A stretch of 55,784 nucleotides of DNA from Betaproteobacteria bacterium. Its GTDB lineage: Bacteria > Pseudomonadota > Gammaproteobacteria > Burkholderiales > SG8-39. Position numbers and translations under genes: made by a program. The notes under the pieces were generated by a model, which ran no database searches, was not told where the DNA came from, and saw only the letters and a list, made by a program, of their open reading frames with translations. Shown here piece by piece: positions 25,083-34,253 of this stretch. The stretch spans positions 1-55,784 of the forward strand of contig CANKAJ010000013.1 of the NCBI GenBank assembly GCA_947479645.1. The letters run 5' to 3'. Positions within the stretch are counted from its first letter, which is position 1, and each line of letters starts with the position of its first letter.

Positions 25083-25895
25083 GTGAGCGCGACAACATCA
25101 GGTTTGACGGGAACGGACAAGATCATTGCCAGAAAGGAGGCGGGCATTGGCTGGCTTGTTTTCAATAATCCGGAGCGGCGCAATGCCGTTTCGCCGGAAA
25201 TGTGTCTGGCCGCTGCAGATGCGCTGGAGGACTTTGCCCGTGACCCCGGCGTTCTAGTCGTGATCCTGCGTGGTTCCGGCGACACGGCATTCGTGTCGGG
25301 TGCCGATATTTCACAGCTGGCCGGTCAGTTTGAAACAGCGGAAGGTCGAGACAAGTGGGAGCGAACCTGGCAGCGATCGAGCCTCCAGCTCAGTAGCATG
25401 GAGAAGCCGACGATCGCGATGATCAGCGGCTACTGCCTGGGTGGCGGCATGATCTATGCGCTGAGTTGCGACCTGCGCATCTGCAGCGATACGGCGCGCT
25501 TTGGCATTCCTGCGGCCAGGCTGAGCATCGGTTACTCCGTGGCGTATATACGGCAATTGATGGAGCTGGTGGGGCCGTCCGCGGCCAAGGAGGTGTTGTT
25601 TACGGCCAGGCAATATACTGCCGCCGAGGCACTGCGCATGGGCATGGTCAATCAGGTGGCGTCTGTCGCAGATCTGGAAGCAGTGACGCGCGCCTGCGCC
25701 GAGGTCATCGTCAATAACGCGCCGCTGGCCATCATCAATGCCAAGACCGCCGTCGGCGAATTGCTCAAGGACGCGGGCAAGCGCAATATGACTCTGGTGG
25801 CGAAGTACGCAGATGCAGCGACCGCAAGTCAGGATCACATCGAGGGACGCAAGGCGTTCCTGGAGAAAAGAAAGCCGGTATTCACCGGACGATGA
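25083..25895 (+). CDS. Enoyl-CoA hydratase/isomerase family protein
   Basis: A 270-aa crotonase-fold protein with the oxyanion-hole segments FVSGADISQL and SGYCLGGGMIYALSCDLRI. Both catalytic glutamates of standard hydratases are absent: CLGGGMIY in place of GGCEL, and GIPAARLSIGY in place of the PE motif. It may be a decarboxylase, hydrolase or isomerase instead. It shares the LVFNNPERRNAVS start and EGRKAFLEKRKPVFTGR end with the crotonase at 53006. The GTG at 25083 has GGGGAGGG at good spacing; a TTG at 25005 is possible. It is followed after 21 nt by a Bug gene. Confidence 0.88.
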   Translation: MSATTSGLTGTDKIIARKEAGIGWLVFNNPERRNAVSPEMCLAAADALEDFARDPGVLVVILRGSGDTAFVSGADISQLAGQFETAEGRDKWERTWQRSSLQLSSMEKPTIAMISGYCLGGGMIYALSCDLRICSDTARFGIPAARLSIGYSVAYIRQLMELVGPSAAKEVLFTARQYTAAEALRMGMVNQVASVADLEAVTRACAEVIVNNAPLAIINAKTAVGELLKDAGKRNMTLVAKYADAATASQDHIEGRKAFLEKRKPVFTGR

Positions 25896-25916
25896 GTATT
25901 GTAAAGGAGGCTGTTG

Positions 25917-26912
25917 ATGCCGCTATTCGCTGATCGCTGTTTTGTGCTGAAGCAGGCCGCGCTGGGATTATGCAGCTTGCTGGGGATGCTTGCGACGCCT
26001 GCCCATGCCCAGGATTACCCGTCCAGGCCGGTGCGGCTGATTGTGCCGTTCGAGTCGGGCGGTTCCACCGACACGCAGGCCCGCAGCATCGGTGGCGAAA
26101 TGATCCGGCATCTGGGCCAGCCGCTGGTGATCGAGAACCGTACTGGCGCCGGCGGCCTGATCGGCGCTGATCTGGTGGCGAAGTCCAAACCGGACGGCTA
26201 CACGGTGTGCGTCTGCGCCACGACGCAAACCATTCTGGCGCCGTATTCGGAGATCAAGGCGCCGTATGACGCGGCACGCGATCTGCTGCCGGTGACGCAG
26301 CTGTGGACCGATGATGGGACCATCGTGGTGCGCGCAGGACTTGGCGTCAACACGCTGGGCGAACTCATCGCGAAGGTGAAAGCCAATCCGGGCAAACTGA
26401 CTTATGGCTCCAACGGACTGGGCAGCACCACCCATCTTGGAACGCTGATCCTGCTGAATGCCACCGGCACGAGCATGCTGCACGTGCCGTACAAGGGCGA
26501 GCAGCCGGCAGTGAACGACCTGCTTGGCGATCGCCTGGACATGCTCTTTCTGTCGGTCACGGTGGCGTCGCGCTTCGTGAGCGGCGGCAAGATCAAGTTG
26601 CTTGCGGTACGCGGTATGGCGCGTAACGCGCTGTTACCGGATGCGCCGACACTGGCGGAATCCGGTGTCGCCAACGCAGAGAGCTCTACGCAGGGCGGGC
26701 TGTTTGTGGCAGCGGGAACCGCTGCGGCTGTCATCGACAAGCTGTTCAATGCGGCCTCGCTCGCCGTCAATGCGCCGGAAGTCAAGGCGCGTATCGCTGC
26801 CGCCGGTCAGCAGCCGGTGGGAAGCCGGCCGGAAGTCTATGCGGCCTATCTTCAGCGCGAGCGGGAGCGCTGGGGTCAGGTGGCACGCGCCATCTCCGGC
26901 GGCAAGAATTGA
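25917..26912 (+). CDS. Bug-family (TctC-like) periplasmic receptor
   Basis: A 331-aa TTT-family receptor: signal peptide ending ATPAHA-QDYP, RPVRLIVPFESGGSTDTQAR, ENRTGAGGLIGADLVA, KPDGYTVC, NPGKLTYGSNGLGSTTHLG, HVPYKGEQPAVNDLLG and PTLAESGV. ATG 25917 sits behind AAAGGAGG. It lies 21 nt after a crotonase gene, so receptor and enzyme are likely in one operon, suggesting that the imported acid is handled as a CoA ester. Confidence 0.89.
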   Translation: MPLFADRCFVLKQAALGLCSLLGMLATPAHAQDYPSRPVRLIVPFESGGSTDTQARSIGGEMIRHLGQPLVIENRTGAGGLIGADLVAKSKPDGYTVCVCATTQTILAPYSEIKAPYDAARDLLPVTQLWTDDGTIVVRAGLGVNTLGELIAKVKANPGKLTYGSNGLGSTTHLGTLILLNATGTSMLHVPYKGEQPAVNDLLGDRLDMLFLSVTVASRFVSGGKIKLLAVRGMARNALLPDAPTLAESGVANAESSTQGGLFVAAGTAAAVIDKLFNAASLAVNAPEVKARIAAAGQQPVGSRPEVYAAYLQRERERWGQVARAISGGKN

Positions 26913-26980
26913 TACCACGCCAGATACCACGGCAATGAGCGAGCTTCAGTCACGACTGCACGAATAAGGGTATCCCAACC

Positions 26981-27961
26981 ATGCTTTCTACACTACGTCG
27001 TTGCATCATTGTCTTGCCGTTCGCGGCATTGGGGTGGGCTATCTCAGCGGCGCATGCCCAGCCCTATCCCAACAAGCCGATCCGCATCGTCGTTCCTTAC
27101 CTGGCCGGCGGTGCCGTCGATGTCGTGGCGCGCACGGTGGGGCAAAAGCTGTCGGACGCCTTCGGACAACCGGTCGTGGTGGAGAACCGCGCGGGCGGTG
27201 CATCCAACATCGGTTCCGATCTGGTGGCCAAGGCCAGGCCCGACGGTTACACGCTGCTGATGGGCAGCCCGGCGCATGCGCTCAATGTCAGTCTGTTCGA
27301 AAAAATGCCCTACGATGTACTCAGGGATCTCGCGCCAATCATCCTGATGGGCACGTCCGCGAATGTTCTTGTGGTCGAACCGGCAGTGCCGGCAAAGTCG
27401 GTGCGGGAACTCATCGCGCTGGCCAAGTTGCGCCCCTCCGACCTCACCTATGCCTCCGGGGGCAATGCCACGTCCGCACATTTGTCGGGAGAACTGTTCA
27501 AGTATCTTGCCCAGGTCAATATCCTGCATGTGCCTTACAAGGGCGGCGGCGGCCCGGCCATCACCGATGTGCTGGGCGGGCGCGTGACCATGTACTTCAG
27601 CAGTCTGCCTAGCGCATTGCCTTTCATCAGGAACAATCGGCTGCGGGCGCTGGGCGTGACGGCCGAGAAGCGCTCACCGTCAGCGCCGGACATACCCACG
27701 ATCGCCGAATCCGGATTGCCGGGCTATTCCGTCGTCGCGTGGCATGCGTTTTTCACCACCGCAGGCACGCCGCTGGACGTGATCGAGCGATTGAATGCCG
27801 AGACGGCGCGCATCATCGGCACGGGCGATGCCAGAGCCAGGCTCGAGGCGCAGGGCATCGATATTGCCGGGGGCAGTCCTGCCGACTTTGCGGCATTCCT
27901 GAAGGCCGAGATCGACAAGTATGCCAAGCTGGTGAAGGTTGCCGATATCCGTATTGATTGA
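26981..27961 (+). CDS. Bug-family (TctC-like) periplasmic receptor
   Basis: A 326-aa TTT-family receptor: signal peptide ending SAAHA-QPYP, KPIRIVVPYLAGGAVDVVAR, ENRAGGASNIGSDLVA, RPDGYTLL, the loop region around LTYASGGNATSAHLSG, HVPYKGGGGPAITDVLGG and PTIAESGLPGYS. Same strand as and 68 nt behind the previous Bug gene, and probably in the same operon. Ligand unknown. Confidence 0.89.
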   Translation: MLSTLRRCIIVLPFAALGWAISAAHAQPYPNKPIRIVVPYLAGGAVDVVARTVGQKLSDAFGQPVVVENRAGGASNIGSDLVAKARPDGYTLLMGSPAHALNVSLFEKMPYDVLRDLAPIILMGTSANVLVVEPAVPAKSVRELIALAKLRPSDLTYASGGNATSAHLSGELFKYLAQVNILHVPYKGGGGPAITDVLGGRVTMYFSSLPSALPFIRNNRLRALGVTAEKRSPSAPDIPTIAESGLPGYSVVAWHAFFTTAGTPLDVIERLNAETARIIGTGDARARLEAQGIDIAGGSPADFAAFLKAEIDKYAKLVKVADIRID

Positions 27962-28024
27962 AGCGGGCAAACGCGTTCACATCATCGCCGGAAGGCGCCG
28001 TCGGACAGCCCATTTCAGACTGAA

Positions 28025-30436
28025 TCAGGCCGGATTGGGCAGGCGCAGAAACGATTTGGCGAGAATGTTGCGCTGGATTTCCGCCGTGCCGCCATAAATG
28101 GTGGCCGGGCGCGCGATCATGAACAGCTTCTTCAGATTGTGGTGCACGCCATCGACTTCCACCTCGCCGATGGCGCCGTATTCGGCGGCAAACTCCAGCG
28201 TGGCTTCGGTTACGCGCTGCACCAGTTCTCCGGCGATGATGCGCAGCATGGACAGATCGGCCGCGACTTCCTGACGCGCCATCATCTTGTTGGCTGTCTC
28301 ATCGTAGAAACACTCCAGGTTTTCAATGTCGAGCAACAGCGCTCCATAGCGTTGCCGGAACAGCGGATCGGCCAGCAGGTCGCGCTTGATTCCGACGGCG
28401 CGCATGGCAGTCAATGCCCGCCGCGGCAGTGATGAACTGCTGATGGCGAGGCGCTCCATGCCCAGCAGTCCCTTGGCAATGGTCCAGCCCTGGTCCACTT
28501 CGCCGACGAGATTTTCCGCGGGCACGCGCGCATTGTCGAAAAAGACTTCGCAGAATTCCAGCTCGTCGGCGATGTTGCGGATAGGACGCACGGTAATGCC
28601 CGGCGTGCGGATGTCGGCAAGGATGAAGCTGATGCCGCGCTGCTTGATGGCATCCGGATTGGTGCGTACCAGCACGAAGATATGCGTGGCGTGCGCCGCG
28701 CCCGAGGTCCAGATCTTCTGGCCGTTGATGACCCAGTGATCACCGTCGCGCACTGCGCGCGTGCGCAGGCTGGCCAGGTCGGAGCCAGCATTGGGTTCGG
28801 AATAACCCTGTGCCCAGACATGCTCGCAACTGAGAATGCGCGGCAGGTAATAGTCGCGTTGCGCGGCACTGGCGTAGGTCATGAGTATTTCGCCCAGCGA
28901 CCATACGCCATGATCAATCCAGCGTGACACGCCGGCACGATCGAGTTCTTCGTGGTAAATGGCGTGTTTGCGCAGCGACAATCCGAGGCCGCCATGCCTG
29001 ACCGGCCATCCGGGGGCCCGCCATCCGTCGTTGGTGAGGCGGCGCATCCAGTCCACTGCGGGAGCGCCGAGCAGACGGTCGGCCGGGTTGCGATACTCCG
29101 GCGGACAGTTCTCGGCCAGCCATCGGCGAAACACCTGGCGAAAATCCTCATCGCTCATGGCGTCATAGTCCGGCCATTTGCCGTCACGCGGCGTCGGGAC
29201 CACGCGTTCATGTTGGGCAGATCGCGCTGGCTGAACTGTGTCAGCGCGGACAGCGCTGGTGGTACGCGTGCCCGTCACCGGTTCACGCGCCTGCATGAAT
29301 CGTTGTGCATGAACTTCAGCCGTGCCAAACCAGCCGGCCAGTCGCAATGCGGTGCGCAGGTACAAGCCGATATCGGCCTCATCGGTGAAGCCCATGCCCC
29401 CATGCAGTTGAATGCAGGAACGCGTGACCAGCACCGCGGTGGCATTGCAGCGCGCCTTGGCAGCACTCAGGGCTGCATTCAAATCCGCGTTGTTCTCGCC
29501 GGAGTCATGGCCGCCGGCATCCTGCAGCAGGCGTACGGCGTATGAGAGGGAGGCTCTGGCGCGGCGGCAATCGATGGCCAGATCGACCAGGCGATGCTGC
29601 AGCGCCTGGAAGCTTGCCAGTGGGCGGCCAAACTGAATGCGCGTCTTCATGTAGTCGACGGTCATTTCAAGGCTTCGATCCGCGATTGCGGCCTGCAGCG
29701 CACAGACGGCGACGAGCGCTTCCTGGCAGCAACGCTGCAGCAGAGTCTCGGCTTGCGCGCCGCGCGCAAGCACGGCATCCGCCGGCACGGGTGTCGCGGT
29801 AAAGTGCACGTCAGCAGCACGACTGTCATCCACCAGGCGCTGCTCGGCCAACTGCATGCCCTTGGCATCGATTGGCAGGTGCACCAACACCAGTTCGCCG
29901 TGGTGCCGGGCCGAGATGATCAGGCCATCGGCGCCTGGCAGCGACGATACAAATCGCTTGCTGCCCGACAGGATGAATGCGCCGGGAGTTCCATGCAACG
30001 CAGACTGCCCAGCCAGGGGATCGAGTTGGTCCGGTTGTTCCTGCCAGGCGACCGCCAGCACGGACTTTCCCTGCATCAGCCCCTCAAGCAACCGATCGCG
30101 CAGCGGACCCGCGGGGGCGCCTTGCAGTATGACGCCGGGCATCAGTCCGCAGGCAATGAAGGGCTCCGGTGATAATGCAGCGCCCAGTTCAGCGCAGAGT
30201 GCGGCAACATCTCCGATGGGCAATCCCAGTCCGCCGGATGCCTCAGGGACGCGCATGGCCAGCCAGCCCAGATCGGCCATGGACTGCCACACCTGGCGTT
30301 CGTAGCCGAAAGGCGAGTCGCGCAGTGCGCGCAGTCGCCTGGTCGAGTGATGCTCGCTCAGGAATGTCCTGGCGCTATCGCGCAGCATGACGGCAGTCGC
30401 GTCATCTTCTGTTTTTGCATTGGATGACGGGTTCAT
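28025..30436 (-). CDS. Fused two-domain acyl-CoA dehydrogenase
   Basis: An 803-aa fusion of two complete acyl-CoA dehydrogenase (ACAD) units. Unit 1 (about 15-390) has LGWLAMRVPEASGGLGLP, TRIQFGRPLASFQALQHRLVDLAID and QLHGGMGFTDEADIGLYLR. A Thr/Ala/Arg linker (about 390-430) leads to unit 2 (about 435-803), with PVRHGGLGLSLRKHAIYHEEL, GYSEPNAGSDLASLRTRAVRDGDHW, NGQKIWTSGAAHATH and IYGGTAEIQRNILAKSFL. Some actinobacterial steroid-side-chain ACADs are alpha2beta2 heteromers or fused (FadE34 type), so such a fusion suggests bulky or cyclic acyl-CoA substrates. The MCAD-type catalytic Glu position in unit 2 reads Gly (YGGT). The gene is followed on the transcript strand by nothing close; the dehydratase-like gene lies upstream. 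Confidence 0.92.
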   Translation of the reverse strand: MNPSSNAKTEDDATAVMLRDSARTFLSEHHSTRRLRALRDSPFGYERQVWQSMADLGWLAMRVPEASGGLGLPIGDVAALCAELGAALSPEPFIACGLMPGVILQGAPAGPLRDRLLEGLMQGKSVLAVAWQEQPDQLDPLAGQSALHGTPGAFILSGSKRFVSSLPGADGLIISARHHGELVLVHLPIDAKGMQLAEQRLVDDSRAADVHFTATPVPADAVLARGAQAETLLQRCCQEALVAVCALQAAIADRSLEMTVDYMKTRIQFGRPLASFQALQHRLVDLAIDCRRARASLSYAVRLLQDAGGHDSGENNADLNAALSAAKARCNATAVLVTRSCIQLHGGMGFTDEADIGLYLRTALRLAGWFGTAEVHAQRFMQAREPVTGTRTTSAVRADTVQPARSAQHERVVPTPRDGKWPDYDAMSDEDFRQVFRRWLAENCPPEYRNPADRLLGAPAVDWMRRLTNDGWRAPGWPVRHGGLGLSLRKHAIYHEELDRAGVSRWIDHGVWSLGEILMTYASAAQRDYYLPRILSCEHVWAQGYSEPNAGSDLASLRTRAVRDGDHWVINGQKIWTSGAAHATHIFVLVRTNPDAIKQRGISFILADIRTPGITVRPIRNIADELEFCEVFFDNARVPAENLVGEVDQGWTIAKGLLGMERLAISSSSLPRRALTAMRAVGIKRDLLADPLFRQRYGALLLDIENLECFYDETANKMMARQEVAADLSMLRIIAGELVQRVTEATLEFAAEYGAIGEVEVDGVHHNLKKLFMIARPATIYGGTAEIQRNILAKSFLRLPNPA

Positions 30437-30472
30437 GCTCGAGTATTCCCTGTAACGGTAATAGCGACTTGC

Positions 30473-31855
30473 TCAGGCACTGGCGGGTTTCTCCAGACCG
30501 GCAACTTTCAGCGCCAGTCGTTTTGCACGTTCCATGTCATAGCGGCCACGTGTGACCACGCGTTGCGCGAACAGGCCGCCACCACCCAGCAGATTGGCAT
30601 TGACGCGGTAGCCGCCGTTGCTCGTCGCGGTCAGATCACGCACCGTCTGCAGCAGGCGCATGCGGTACTCGCCGTCCACCGACGACTTGGTCGCCATGTA
30701 CTTGCGCAGCAAGTTACCCGTGTCCGGATTTTCCAGGTCGAGCATGGACGGAACGGTCAGCCCCGATCCGCCCGCAATGTCCATGAGATTGCGCACGATC
30801 AGCACGTAATTCGATGCGCCGAGGTATTTGCCTGCATTGGTGTAAAGCTCATCGGGAACGGGCACGCCATCCGGTGACAGCTTGCTGTTGGCAAACGAGG
30901 CTTCCAGCGTTGCGCGGATCAGTGTGGCGTGGATCACCATGTCGGCGATCTTGTCCTTGATGTGCGACACTTTTTCCAGGCAATTCGCTTCGGCGACGAG
31001 TTGCGCGAGGCCAGCCATCATGTCGGCCTCATCAGCCATGCGTGCCAGGCCGAGGGCGCGCGTCCACAGGCCCAGGCTGTGGGCAAAGACGGCTGCCTGT
31101 TCCGCTTCGCCATCGAGGAATATCCGCTCATTGGGTACGAACACGTCGTCATAGATGACAAAACCCTGGGAGATGAACATCTGCGATGTCACCGGGAAGT
31201 CGCGCGTATCCTTTGACAATGGAGGCTTGCCCACATTGATGATTTTCACGCCCGGCGTATTGACCGGCACGGAAAACGCAATCGCGTATTCCTGCTCATC
31301 CGGTTTCATGGCCTTGGTCGGGATGGTCATGAGTTCGTGGCCCAGTGGTGCGAGCGAGATATGCAGCTTGGCGCCGCGCACCACCACGCCGTCGCTGCGG
31401 CGTTCGATTACCCGCAGGTAGGCATCACGGTCGTCCTGTTTTGCCGGGGGCTTGCTGCGGTCGCCCTTGGCATCGGTGATGCATTCGGTCATGCGCAGAT
31501 CATTCTTTTGCACGTGACGCACAAAGGCCTGGATGTTTTCCCGCCCCTGCGGACGTATCTTGGCGATCCGGTCGCCGGCCGTGAGCAGCGTCATGGTCGA
31601 GGCAAACGTGATTTCGGTCAGCATATCGCTGTGCTTGACCATGTGAGTGCGCAACGCCTCCACCGAGCGGGGAACGCTCATGTAATCACTCAGTGCATCG
31701 GCGCCGGGCTTGTAGTAATGGTCGTAGGTGGACTCGACGGTATCGGCGGCGCTGGCGAGCGAGGGGTGTGTCGCGCAGTCTTCGATAAGCTGGCCGTCGT
31801 AATACACGCGACGGCCGTCCTTGAGTGAGGCCTTGTACTGCTTTCCGGTCATCAT
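30473..31855 (-). CDS. 4-hydroxybutyryl-CoA dehydratase-like flavoprotein
   Basis: A 460-aa member of the HpaB/4-hydroxybutyryl-CoA dehydratase superfamily. The segment TECITDAKGDRSKPP, the ERRSDGVVVRGAKLHISLAPLGHELMTIPT stretch and the C-terminal DIAGGSGLTVPSMLDLENP with LLRKYM match the dehydratase branch best. That enzyme holds a [4Fe-4S] cluster with three Cys and one His. This protein has only three cysteines (DCATHP, TECITD, ANCLEK), and none lies in the expected cluster positions. It is therefore probably a cluster-free flavoenzyme acting on another acyl-CoA or aromatic substrate. The ATG pair at 31855 has GGAG 11 nt upstream. It lies between the fused ACAD and a Bug gene, all on one strand, probably one operon. 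Confidence 0.85.
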   Translation of the reverse strand: MMTGKQYKASLKDGRRVYYDGQLIEDCATHPSLASAADTVESTYDHYYKPGADALSDYMSVPRSVEALRTHMVKHSDMLTEITFASTMTLLTAGDRIAKIRPQGRENIQAFVRHVQKNDLRMTECITDAKGDRSKPPAKQDDRDAYLRVIERRSDGVVVRGAKLHISLAPLGHELMTIPTKAMKPDEQEYAIAFSVPVNTPGVKIINVGKPPLSKDTRDFPVTSQMFISQGFVIYDDVFVPNERIFLDGEAEQAAVFAHSLGLWTRALGLARMADEADMMAGLAQLVAEANCLEKVSHIKDKIADMVIHATLIRATLEASFANSKLSPDGVPVPDELYTNAGKYLGASNYVLIVRNLMDIAGGSGLTVPSMLDLENPDTGNLLRKYMATKSSVDGEYRMRLLQTVRDLTATSNGGYRVNANLLGGGGLFAQRVVTRGRYDMERAKRLALKVAGLEKPASA

Positions 31856-31872
31856 GATTTTTGCTGCTCCAT

Positions 31873-32835
31873 TTATTCGAGTTTGATGCCCGCGGTCTTG
31901 ATGACCTTGCCCCACTTGGCCAGTTCATCCTTGATGTATTGCGCGAACTCGGCTGGCGTGCTGGTGATGGGCGTGCTGCCCTGGGCAAGCATCTTTTCAT
32001 GCGTGTCCGGATCGGCGACGGAGCGTCGCGTCGCATCATTGACTTTCGCGATGACGTCCGGTGAAGCGCCAGCCGGCGCGAGGATGCCGAACCATGCGCC
32101 GGCAGAAAAGCCGGGAAAGCCGGCTTCGGCGAAGGTGGGCAGGTCCGGAATCTGCGGGAAGCGCGTTGCACCCAGCGCGGCGATCGCTTTCACTTTTCCC
32201 GCCTTGACCTGTGATGATGCGGTGGCCAGCACCGTCACCATGATGGGGACGCTGCCGCCCATCAGGTCGGTCAGGGCCGGCGCATCGCCCTTGTAGGGGA
32301 TATGGGCCATGTCCACGCTCGCCATGCCCTTGATCAGTTCGCCCGCGAGGTGAGTCGGTCCGCCGGCGCCGGAAGAGGCGAATGAATATTTGCCCGGTGA
32401 CTTCCTCAACACGTCCAGGAAGTCCTTCGTATTGCTGGCCGGAAACGAGTTGTGCACGATCAACAGGCCGTCATTGATCACGGCCTTGCTGATGGGGGTG
32501 AAGTCCTTGATCGGGTCATAAGGCACGCTGATCAGATTGGGGCTCACGGTGAGGGCGCCGCCCGAACCAAACAGCAGCGTGTAGCCATCCGGCGTGGCCT
32601 TGGCAACGTAGTCAGTGCCGATCTGTCCGTTGGCCCCGGCGCGGTTGTCCACCAGCACCTGCTGGCCCAATACCTTGCCCATCCCGGGCGCGATCAGTCG
32701 CGCCACATTATCGGCGCCGCCGGCGGGAGGAAAGTTCACAACCAGCCTGACCGGCTTGTTGGGATAGGTCTGGGCAAGGGCGCCGTGTACTGGATAGATG
32801 AATCCGAGAATGCACAAAGCAAGTATTCTTGACAC
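31873..32835 (-). CDS. Bug-family (TctC-like) periplasmic receptor
   Basis: A 320-aa TTT-family receptor: signal peptide ending HGALA-QTYP, KPVRLVVNFPPAGGADNVAR, NRAGANGQIGTDYVA, TPDGYTLLFG, SPGKYSFASSGAGGPTHLAG, HIPYKGDAPALTDLMGG and PTFAEAGFPGFS. AAAGGAGG followed by 7 nt fixes a GTG start at 32835. It lies 17 nt upstream of the dehydratase-like gene, heading a probable operon receptor - dehydratase-like - fused ACAD. Confidence 0.9.
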   Translation of the reverse strand: MSRILALCILGFIYPVHGALAQTYPNKPVRLVVNFPPAGGADNVARLIAPGMGKVLGQQVLVDNRAGANGQIGTDYVAKATPDGYTLLFGSGGALTVSPNLISVPYDPIKDFTPISKAVINDGLLIVHNSFPASNTKDFLDVLRKSPGKYSFASSGAGGPTHLAGELIKGMASVDMAHIPYKGDAPALTDLMGGSVPIMVTVLATASSQVKAGKVKAIAALGATRFPQIPDLPTFAEAGFPGFSAGAWFGILAPAGASPDVIAKVNDATRRSVADPDTHEKMLAQGSTPITSTPAEFAQYIKDELAKWGKVIKTAGIKLE

Positions 32836-32890
32836 GTTAATTCCTCCTTTGGGGGCGAACATAGTCACGTTGCGCGCGTCACAGAATTAG

Positions 32891-32991
32891 GGAATAACTG
32901 AACAAGGGGGCGACGCCCCCTTGTATATCCGCCACTTCAAAGGGGACTCTGTGCATGCTTTCTCCAATATTGGAACTTGTTCAGTATTTCC
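32891..32991 (-). repeat. MITE-like palindromic element, copy 2
   Basis: About 101 bp, in the opposite orientation to copy 1 (16285-16386). Ends: CTGAACAAG at 32898-32906 and CTTGTTCAG at 32976-32984, flanked by GGAAT and TTTCC. It holds the same CAAGGGGGCG hairpin next to one end and the same ATTGGAGAAAGC block next to the other. It fills the gap between two minus-strand Bug genes. No transposase. Confidence 0.65.
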
Positions 32992-33000
32992 TTGGTATTG

Positions 33001-33963
33001 TCAGTATGGTTTAACACCCGCATCCTTCATTACCTTGCGCCATTTGACGGCTTCATCCCGCATAAATGTTTCTGCTTCCTGGGCTGACATTGTCAGGGGA
33101 ACGGCGCCGAAGTTGCCCAGGTACTGCTTCATATCGGGAGTACGCATGATGGCGACGATTTCCTTGTTGAGCCGTGAATTCACTTCCGGCGGTGTGCCTT
33201 TGGGTGACATCACTGCATTCCAGGTTGTCGCAACCAGTCCCGGATAGCCTGCTTCTTCGAAAGTCGGGGTGTCAGGCAGTTGTTCGGCGCGTTGCTTGCC
33301 GGCGACGCCAATGGCCCTCAGGCGTCCTGACTTGATATGTTCGAATATGGTGGGCAGGTTGATGAAGGTCATCTGCGTGCGCCCGCCAAGGAGGTCCGTC
33401 ACCGCCGGACCGCCACCGTTGTAGCCTATTGCCTCATACTTGGTTTCGGTACGCTGCATGAACAACAAGGCAAAAAGGTGTGGAACTGACCACACTCCTG
33501 GAACGGCGGAATTGAATTTGCCCGGCTGCGATTTGAGCAGCGCCACCAGTTCCTTCGTTGTTTTCGCCGGCACATTGGTGTTCACAGCCAGTGCCAGGGT
33601 GACTTCGGCCACCATGGCCACCGTGGTCAGATCGTCGAGAGGGTCATAGGGATCCTTCGATTCCATTCCCAATCCAACCGCAAGCGAACTCGCCCCGAAC
33701 AGCAGCGTATAGCCATTGGGGGCGGCGCTGGTGACGGCGCGTGCTCCGATCAATCCACCGCCGCCACCGCGATTCTCGATGATGACCGACTGCCCCAGTG
33801 GCTTGGCCAGGCGCTCCGCAACCGCACGAGCGATATTGTCGGTGGTCCCTCCGGGGGGGAAGGGCAGGATCAGCCGGATCAGCCGGACCGGGTAGTCCTG
33901 GGCATTGGCAAATGTCACACAGGTGCAGCACAGCAACAAGCAGATGAGGCGCAGGATTTTCAT
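33001..33963 (-). CDS. Bug-family (TctC-like) periplasmic receptor
   Basis: A 320-aa TTT-family receptor: signal peptide (MKILRLICLLLCCTCVTFANA-QDYP), RLIRLILPFPPGGTTDNIAR, ENRGGGGGLIGARAV, APNGYTLLFG, KFNSAVPGVWSVPHLFALLF and PTFEEAGYPGL. The normally conserved HxPYKG is AIGYNGGGPAVTDLLGG here, so its ligand pocket may differ from the other receptors. The ATG at 33963 is chosen at the signal peptide, with AAGGA upstream; a longer frame reaches 34047. Confidence 0.87.
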   Translation of the reverse strand: MKILRLICLLLCCTCVTFANAQDYPVRLIRLILPFPPGGTTDNIARAVAERLAKPLGQSVIIENRGGGGGLIGARAVTSAAPNGYTLLFGASSLAVGLGMESKDPYDPLDDLTTVAMVAEVTLALAVNTNVPAKTTKELVALLKSQPGKFNSAVPGVWSVPHLFALLFMQRTETKYEAIGYNGGGPAVTDLLGGRTQMTFINLPTIFEHIKSGRLRAIGVAGKQRAEQLPDTPTFEEAGYPGLVATTWNAVMSPKGTPPEVNSRLNKEIVAIMRTPDMKQYLGNFGAVPLTMSAQEAETFMRDEAVKWRKVMKDAGVKPY

Positions 33964-34253
33964 CTTGTTATCCTTGGCAGGCCGCTCGCGCAGTTTGAGG
34001 CACAGGCTGAAACAGAGCGGCAATTTCGAAGCGGCAGCGCCGCGCATCGTGGAGATTCAGTTTAACAAAATTCCGGTCACGAAGGCGCCAGGCCGGGACC
34101 GATAATCAGGAGTCGGTTTAAAATCGGGTCATGCCTTGCTTTACTGAGTGTGCTTCAGCGCGCTCTGCTTGTGCGTTGTGCTTGTGCGCTTTTTTTGTGT
34201 ATGCCGCGCTGCGGTTTGTCTCCACATTGACAATTCAATATGAGGAATCCGGA

